Shown: positions 31,680 through 36,552 of the stretch, piece by piece
Layout of the letters: the number at the start of each line of letters is the position of its first letter
How positions within the stretch are numbered: the stretch's first letter is position 1
Source: an uncultured Pseudomonadota bacterium
GTDB lineage: Bacteria > Pseudomonadota > Gammaproteobacteria > Steroidobacterales > Steroidobacteraceae
Assembly: GCA_903879335.1 (NCBI GenBank)
Contig: CAIRLC010000016.1
Span: 1 to 36,552 of the forward strand
Direction of reading: 5' to 3'
DNA length: 36,552 nucleotides
Translations under genes and position numbers: made by a program
Notes under the pieces: generated by a model
Databases searched by the model: none
The model's input: only the letters and a program-made list of their open reading frames with translations
Told to the model about the DNA's origin: nothing

Positions 31680-32389
31680 CGTTTCGCTCCCGCTGATCCG
31701 GCCAGGCGTTCAGACTCATCGAGGTTGGATTGAACGATTTTCGCATCGCTCGAATCCGTCGGTAGAACCCTCAGCAGTCGACGCCATAAGTCGGCCGCTG
31801 CTGCAAAGTGTTTGGACTCAAGTTCGGCGCTCGCTTTCAGCCAGAGCGCTTTCGGATGTGTTGGATCCAGCTCTAAAGCACGGTCGATGGCCGCTTGGCC
31901 TGCGCTCAGGTTGCCCCCGGCAGCAGCGGCTTGCGCATCGCCCAAGTCGGCCCAACCATCCGGATCAAACGGCGCCGCTTGCGTGACTTCGCGGAAGCGA
32001 GCAGTCGCTTCCACGTAGTTTTTCGCGCGGCGAGCGTCTTCGGCTTTGGCGCGCAATTCTGCGACCCGCCCACCGCCAGTGCTCGCGGCTGGAGAGGCTA
32101 CGGTTGCCGGTTCGTTGAGCGCGGCTGCGCTGCTGGTCGCGCCGGTCGGCTCGATCGCCGTAGCCTTAATCGATGGCGTTGCGAGCAGCCCAACCGCCAC
32201 ATAGGTGCTCGCCACGATGAGCGGCGTTGCCACGATGAGGCCCAGTGCGAGTCGAGCATATTCGCGGCGGATCGCCCAGTAACTGGCGAACAGCGTGGCT
32301 GGCAGGGCGAGGATTGCGAGAGGCAGCTGCAGGCTCAAGTCCGTGTTCCGTATGGTCGAGAGTTGCCCCGAATCGGGGTTGAGTGACAA
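31676..32389 (-). CDS. CcmI-like TPR membrane protein
   Basis: A 237-residue protein with two N-terminal hydrophobic helices (LPLAILALPATLFASYWAI and LALGLIVATPLIVASTYVAVGLL), an Ala/Thr-rich linker, and C-terminal TPRs (residues about 110-225). The TPRs read AKNYVEATARFREVTQAAPFDPDGWADLGDA, AIDRALELDPTHPKALWLKA and AAADLWRRLLRVLPTDSSDAK. Two helices plus these repeats and the LLxxLPxDSxDA ending resemble CcmI/CycH, which holds apocytochrome c for heme ligation. A dedicated copy here would serve the 75-heme cluster. The only available start is a TTG at 32389 without a strong binding site, so the N-terminus is uncertain. It is first in the operon with the b-type protein and the 21-heme cytochrome. 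Confidence 0.7.
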   Translation of the reverse strand: MSLNPDSGQLSTIRNTDLSLQLPLAILALPATLFASYWAIRREYARLALGLIVATPLIVASTYVAVGLLATPSIKATAIEPTGATSSAAALNEPATVASPAASTGGGRVAELRAKAEDARRAKNYVEATARFREVTQAAPFDPDGWADLGDAQAAAAGGNLSAGQAAIDRALELDPTHPKALWLKASAELESKHFAAAADLWRRLLRVLPTDSSDAKIVQSNLDESERLAGSAGAKR

Positions 32390-32582
32390 TTCGGACCGAG
32401 GATATCAGCCCAAAGCGAGCCTCTGACAAGCTCCAGCGTCTCTGTGTCGCGACATGTGAAGTGGATGCGGAACTGGGTCACGTTTTGGCACTCTCGCCCT
32501 AGTCACTCAATCAGGATTAAGCCAACTTGCGCGTCGGAACGCTTCAACCCGACTGACATTTTGACGGCAAGCTAAAGAACCC

Positions 32583-33881
32583 ATGGAATACCTGATCTAC
32601 TCAGCGCCCCTCGCGATTTACGTCATCTGGTACTTCATGAGCCGATCGCGACTGAAGCGCCAGAGCTTCATAGCGCAGAAAGAGGCTTTGGAAGCCGGAC
32701 TCACTGAGCCGGCTTCTTTGCATCCCTTGATTGATTACACGAAATGCATCGGTTGCGGATCCTGCGTCAATGCCTGTCCTGAACAGGACCACCACACGGT
32801 GCTCGGCATTATCGATGGCAAGGCGGACCTCGTGGGGCCAACGAACTGCATTGGTCACGGGGCTTGTGCGCCGGCCTGCCCGGTTGACGCGATCACCTTG
32901 GTGTTCGGTACGGCGCGACGCGGCGTGGACTTGCCGCGGGTAAGCCCGTGGTTTGAGACCAACGTGCCTGGTGTTTTTGTCGCTGGCGAACTTGGCGGCA
33001 TGGGTCTCATTCGTAACGCGGTGGAACAAGGTCGCCAGGCGATGGCGGAAATCATTGCCCGCCGACCACGAGGCGAGGGCGATGAGTTGGATGTGTTGAT
33101 CGTTGGCGCCGGGCCTGCCGGTTTCTCAGCCTCTTTAGCGGCCCTAGAAGCAAAACTGCGCTTCATAACGGTTGAGCAGGAGTCGCTCGGTGGCTGCGTA
33201 TTCCAATACCCACGCGGCAAGATCGTGATGACCCAGCCGGCGGTTTTGCCGATCATTGGCAAGATCAAGGTGTCGTTGACGACTAAAGAAGAACTGCTCC
33301 AGGTTTGGCTTGATGCGCAAAAGCAGGCGGGCCTTGAAATCAACACCAATGAGCGGGTTGAGAGCGTCACCCCGGTGGGTGATGGTTTTATCGTGAAAAC
33401 GGCCAAAGGCGAATACCGGGCGCGTTCGGTCTTGCTATCCGTGGGTCGGCGCGGTACCCCACGCAAGCTTGGCGTCAAGGGTGAAGAGCAGTCGAAAGTC
33501 GTATACCGCCTGATCGATCCCGAGCAATACGTGGGTCAGCGAGTGATCGTGGTTGGCGGTGGTGATAGCGCCTTGGAGGCGGCCGCCAGTTTGGCGGAGG
33601 CCGGTGCGAGCACCACCTTATCCTATCGAGGCGATGCCTTCGGTCGCGCCAAACAGCGCAATCGGGAACGCGTCAATGCGGCGGTTGCCGCTGGCTCGTT
33701 GACGCTCCTTCTGAAGTCTCAAATCGAAGAAATCGGACCCGACAGTGTGCGCATGCGGCACGACGGCAACACCATGGACATTCCTAACGACGCCGTTATC
33801 GTAAATGCCGGCGGCGTGTTGCCCACGGACTTCCTGAAGGGGATTGGTATCACCGTCGAAACCAAGTGGGGCACCGCATGA
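32583..33881 (+). CDS. Membrane-anchored 4Fe-4S / FAD-NAD(P) oxidoreductase
   Basis: A 432-residue protein. Residues 1-20 are an N-terminal membrane helix (YLIYSAPLAIYVIWYFM). Residues 50-105 are a two-cluster ferredoxin: CIGCGSCVNACPE, then CIGHGACAPACPVDA, where the second Cys of the usual pattern is His. A stretch PGVFVAGELGGMGLIRNAVEQG follows, resembling the C-terminal FAD segment of thioredoxin-reductase-type enzymes but placed before the main flavin domain. Then come DVLIVGAGPAGFSAS (FAD) and VIVVGGGDSALEAAASLAEAG (NAD(P)). No CxxC redox pair is seen in the flavoprotein part. It probably moves electrons between NAD(P)H, flavin, Fe-S and the membrane or cytochromes. It is divergent from the CcmI-like operon; the following gene overlaps by 4 bp. 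Confidence 0.83.
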   Translation: MEYLIYSAPLAIYVIWYFMSRSRLKRQSFIAQKEALEAGLTEPASLHPLIDYTKCIGCGSCVNACPEQDHHTVLGIIDGKADLVGPTNCIGHGACAPACPVDAITLVFGTARRGVDLPRVSPWFETNVPGVFVAGELGGMGLIRNAVEQGRQAMAEIIARRPRGEGDELDVLIVGAGPAGFSASLAALEAKLRFITVEQESLGGCVFQYPRGKIVMTQPAVLPIIGKIKVSLTTKEELLQVWLDAQKQAGLEINTNERVESVTPVGDGFIVKTAKGEYRARSVLLSVGRRGTPRKLGVKGEEQSKVVYRLIDPEQYVGQRVIVVGGGDSALEAAASLAEAGASTTLSYRGDAFGRAKQRNRERVNAAVAAGSLTLLLKSQIEEIGPDSVRMRHDGNTMDIPNDAVIVNAGGVLPTDFLKGIGITVETKWGTA

Positions 33882-35794
33882 GTGCAGCGTTATGGTTGGC
33901 CGCCACATTGACATTGGCCGCTCCATCGGCGAGCCCGGAGCTGGAGCCCGCCCGCGACGCGTTGCGCCGGCATGACTACGCGCGTAGCGCCGAGCTGCTG
34001 TCCGCCCTCGTTGCAAACGGTAACGCCGAGGCGGCTTATCAATTAGCCCTGATGTATTTGCCGCGTAGCAATGATATCGGCTTGCCGCCTGACGCCGCGC
34101 GCGCGTGTGGCCTCTTGGTTCAAGCCGCAAACCAAGGCTGGGCAAAAGCGTCGTATACCTTGGCGTCGCAGGTGGAATCGGGCGTTTGCAAGGATACAGG
34201 CCGAAGCGCTGAACAGTGGGCAGCGTCTGCTGAAAGCGGAGGCTTTAAGTCGCACGCAGCAACCGTCGAGCCGACCACAGCGGCCGTCGTCGCTGAGCCC
34301 GCAACGCTCTTACGCCGCGCAGCCCATGACGGTGATTTGGCCAAACTTGAATCCTTACTCGCTAAAGTCTCTGCGGATTCCGCGTCAGTCGATCGTCGCG
34401 TGGCACTACATGACGCGGCCGAGTTCGATCAGCCGGAGGCCGCTCGGGTGCTGTTGGCGCACGGCGCATCGGTTGATCTGCGTGATGTCGCCGGCGACAC
34501 GCCGCTATTAATTGCGGCTCGACGCGGTGCCGCGCAAGTGGTCCGGCGCTTGCTGGCGGCAGGCGCTGATCCCAGCGCCGTCGATAGTCGGGGCGGTAGC
34601 GCCCTGATGCTGGCGGCGGCCGCCGGATCAAAAGACGCGGTAGCGGCGTTACTCGCGCAAGGCGCGGATGCCAATGCGCGCAATCCCCAAGGCCTCGCGG
34701 CTTTTGATCTTGCTGAGCGTGCTCCTAAAACGGCCGATTCTGCCGCCATTCTGAGCGCCTTAAAGGCGGCCGGCGCAACAGGGGTTGCCAGAGCGATCAT
34801 TCGGGAAGTTCGCCAGGACGATCGCTTTGCCGGATGGTCGCCATTGCTGATTGCTAGCGAGCGCGGCGACGTCGCCGGGGTAAAAGCTGCGCTGGCGGCT
34901 GGCGCGGCCGCCAATTCCATTGAGCCGGGCGGAACACCCGCGTTAGCCATCGCAGCCCGCAACGGGCACGTTGCCGTCGTACAAGCACTCCTTGCGGCTG
35001 GGGCCCGAGTCGATGCCAAAACGAACGATGGCGACACCGCGTTGGGTGTCGCGGTACGGCGCCGTCAAATCGGCACGGTGGACGCATTATTGGCGGCTCA
35101 TGCGGACTGCAACATGCGTCAAGCCCGCGGCGTCCTGCCGTTGGGGCTCGCCGCCGAGCTTGGGGTTAAAGAGCTTGTGCAGCCCCTGATTTCAGCGGGG
35201 GCCAAGGTTGGAGCCGCAGATGCGCAAGGCCGCACGGCCTTGATGCAAGCGGCCGAGCATGACGACACAGCAATCGTTCAGGTGCTGCTCAGCGCCGGAT
35301 CGGATGCCAAGCAAAGGGATACGGCGGGGCGTACCGCCCTTGCGGTAGCCGCCGCCGCTGGCGCGAATGGCTCTGCGTCGGTGCTGGTCTCGGCCGGTGG
35401 TCTTGATCTCGCCGACGCTGACGGACTAACCCCGCTTGCCCTGGCCGCCCAGCGCGGCGCAAACCCACTGATCGTGCAACTCCTAAAGGCGGGGGCTTCG
35501 CGCGAGGTGCGCTCAAAATCAGGAAATACACCCCTGATCGTCGCCGCAGGCGCTGGCCGCGTCGACGCCATCCAAGCACTGGTTGGCGCTGGTGCAAAGT
35601 TGGAAACGCGAAACGATTTGGGTAACACGCCGCTGCTCGCGGCCGTGGCGGCGCGGCAATTCGAGGCGGCTAAACTATTGATTTCGATGGGTTCTGATCT
35701 GAGGATCCGAAACTCGGCGGCGCAAACCGCGGCCGATATTGCCGGTCAGGCTGGCGATCCAAAGCTCGTCGCGCTGTTCGCCGTCAAGCGCTGA
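33878..35794 (+). CDS. Exported Sel1-like/ankyrin-repeat protein
   Basis: A 638-residue protein with a short hydrophobic N-terminus (MSAALWLAATLTLAAPSAS), a likely signal peptide. Residues about 25-125 resemble Sel1 repeats (AEAAYQLALMYLPRSNDIGLPPDAARACGLLVQAANQGWAKASYTLAS). From about 140 to the end are some twelve to thirteen ankyrin repeats of about 33 residues (GDTPLLIAARRGAAQVVRRLLAAGADPSAVDSRG and similar). Repeats near 270-310 are irregular. It is a scaffold for protein binding, probably in the periplasm. The ATG at 33878 overlaps the oxidoreductase stop (ATGA). It could organise the electron-transfer proteins, but no partner can be named. It is the last protein gene before the tRNA operon. 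Confidence 0.85.
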   Translation: MSAALWLAATLTLAAPSASPELEPARDALRRHDYARSAELLSALVANGNAEAAYQLALMYLPRSNDIGLPPDAARACGLLVQAANQGWAKASYTLASQVESGVCKDTGRSAEQWAASAESGGFKSHAATVEPTTAAVVAEPATLLRRAAHDGDLAKLESLLAKVSADSASVDRRVALHDAAEFDQPEAARVLLAHGASVDLRDVAGDTPLLIAARRGAAQVVRRLLAAGADPSAVDSRGGSALMLAAAAGSKDAVAALLAQGADANARNPQGLAAFDLAERAPKTADSAAILSALKAAGATGVARAIIREVRQDDRFAGWSPLLIASERGDVAGVKAALAAGAAANSIEPGGTPALAIAARNGHVAVVQALLAAGARVDAKTNDGDTALGVAVRRRQIGTVDALLAAHADCNMRQARGVLPLGLAAELGVKELVQPLISAGAKVGAADAQGRTALMQAAEHDDTAIVQVLLSAGSDAKQRDTAGRTALAVAAAAGANGSASVLVSAGGLDLADADGLTPLALAAQRGANPLIVQLLKAGASREVRSKSGNTPLIVAAGAGRVDAIQALVGAGAKLETRNDLGNTPLLAAVAARQFEAAKLLISMGSDLRIRNSAAQTAADIAGQAGDPKLVALFAVKR

Positions 35795-35851
35795 TGCGCG
35801 TTGCAACACACCCGCAACGTAACCGTCATAGAATCTTTTCGAAGGGACCCG

Positions 35852-35880
35852 TTGACAGGACGGGTTTCGAAGCCGAAAAT
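35852..35880 (+). promoter_or_regulatory. Promoter of the tRNA-Tyr-Gly-Thr-tuf operon
   Basis: A perfect -35 (TTGACA, 35852-35857) and GAAAAT at 35875-35880 are spaced by exactly 17 bp, followed by a GC-rich discriminator (GCGCGGC). tRNA-Tyr begins 17 bp after the -10, so the leader would be about 10 nt. The discriminator is typical of stringently controlled stable-RNA promoters. Confidence 0.65.
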
Positions 35881-35896
35881 GCGCGGCTCATTTGCC

Positions 35897-35982
<86 letters not shown>

Positions 35983-36070
35983 CGTCACCGGTGTTCCGGT
36001 GGCGGGCGGCGGAGAGACAAAGCGGTTGACGCAGCGGCTTTCGGCTCAGGCGGATCGTCGGATTGGTCGG

Positions 36071-36144
<74 letters not shown>

Positions 36145-36191
36145 AACCGGTGATCGGTCGATTGGACTTTGGTGAATGAGGTTTTGATTCG

Positions 36192-36210
36192 AAAGGGTTT
36201 TTTGCCCTTT
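36192..36210 (+). other. Small hairpin in the tRNA-Gly/tRNA-Thr spacer
   Basis: AAAGGG pairs with CCCTTT across a T-rich loop. It lies inside the tRNA transcript, so it is more likely a processing or pausing structure than a terminator. Confidence 0.3.
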
Positions 36211-36227
36211 TGAGCAGAGTAGATCGG

Positions 36228-36303
<76 letters not shown>

Positions 36304-36415
36304 GATGCCGCCGGCGAGTGCTGGCGGATGGGTGTAGGTAGTTTTGTTTAACGTCGTCCTGCGGTGCAGGGCGGAGTCGAAAACGGGGCGATTGCCCCTG
36401 AAAGGAGAGAGCGCC

Positions 36416-36552
36416 GTGTCGAAGGAAAAGTTCCAGCGTACAAAGCCTCACGTGAACGTGGGCACGATCGGTCACGTTGACCATGGCAAGACGACGCTGA
36501 CGGCGGCGCTGACCAAGGTTATGGCCGAGAAGCACGGCGGTGAGTTCAAGGC
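36416..36552 (+). CDS. tuf: Elongation factor Tu, N-terminal fragment (runs off the window)
   Basis: EF-Tu delivers aminoacyl-tRNA to the ribosome as a GTP complex. The first 45 residues are visible: [30 protein letters not shown], which includes the G1/P-loop GHVDHGKT. The start is GTG at 36416 with AAAGGAGAGA upstream. The hairpin GGGGC-GATT-GCCCC lies 15-30 bases upstream of the start, in the leader. It is the last gene of the tRNA-Tyr-Gly-Thr-tuf transcript, so its order corresponds to tufB of E. coli. The rest of the gene is outside the window. Confidence 0.97.
   Translation, partial: MSKEKFQRTKPHVNVGTIGHVDHGKTTLTAALTKVMAEKHGGEFK

Noticed and set aside
36192-36210. Terminator between tRNA-Gly and tRNA-Thr
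   Set aside because: The hairpin has a T-rich loop but a weak AT-containing stem, and lies inside the conserved tRNA-tuf transcript, so termination here is unlikely.

Overview
The window looks like a gammaproteobacterial chromosome segment. It opens with the 3' end of 23S rRNA, 5S rRNA and a strong terminator, followed by a housekeeping run hemH-plsY-birA-coaX-SPOR protein. It closes with tRNA-Tyr(GUA), tRNA-Gly(UCC), tRNA-Thr(GGU) and the start of tuf (EF-Tu). In Escherichia coli the equivalent order is rrnB-murB-birA-coaA-thrU(Thr-UGU)-tyrU-glyT-thrT-tufB. Here the Thr-UGU gene at 8029 is separated from tRNA-Tyr at 35897 by almost 28 kb of accessory DNA. A lineage near Xanthomonadales, Steroidobacterales or Nevskiales would fit (type III CoaX, BirA without a DNA-binding domain), but this is inference.

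Layout. 1-700: ribosomal RNA and terminator. 736-4699: hemH, plsY, birA, coaX and a SPOR-domain protein, tightly packed on the + strand. 4732-7758: an APC amino-acid permease (- strand) and an exported M20 peptidase. 8029-10001: tRNA-Thr and a small islet bounded by a 44-bp duplication of the tRNA 3' part, carrying an exported orphan protein and a Phd/ParE toxin-antitoxin pair. 10139-12412: a cupin, a tiny ORF and a STAS-kinase fusion, visibly richer in A+T than the surroundings. 12484-20684: a mixed set comprising an aldo/keto reductase, an NCS2 permease with an extra C-terminal domain, a fatty-acid desaturase, a CDF transporter, an AmiD-like amidase, a GFA protein, a YhhQ-type transporter, a PilZ protein and a lipoprotein.

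20945-35794 is the striking part: a multiheme cytochrome / electron-transfer cluster. A 2025-residue exported cytochrome has 54 CXXCH motifs plus one CX3CH, and is built mainly from five tandem seven-heme modules of about 270 residues. It overlaps by 4 bp a 722-residue outer-membrane protein with an N-terminal domain, a TPR region and a predicted beta-barrel. Convergent to these, across a perfect 11-bp bidirectional terminator, runs a second operon: a CcmI-like TPR membrane protein, a His-rich cytochrome-b-like membrane protein and a 21-heme cytochrome. Divergent from that operon is a membrane-anchored ferredoxin/flavin oxidoreductase, followed by an exported Sel1/ankyrin protein.

Working model (inference): electrons from NAD(P)H or quinol pass through the flavin/Fe-S protein and/or the b-type membrane protein to the 21-heme periplasmic cytochrome, then through or across the barrel protein to the giant cytochrome at or beyond the outer membrane. 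The CcmI-like protein would help mature an unusually large c-heme load. I do not recognise this exact combination as a named system. A leader hairpin with a U-tract just upstream of the giant cytochrome suggests its expression may be controlled by transcription attenuation.
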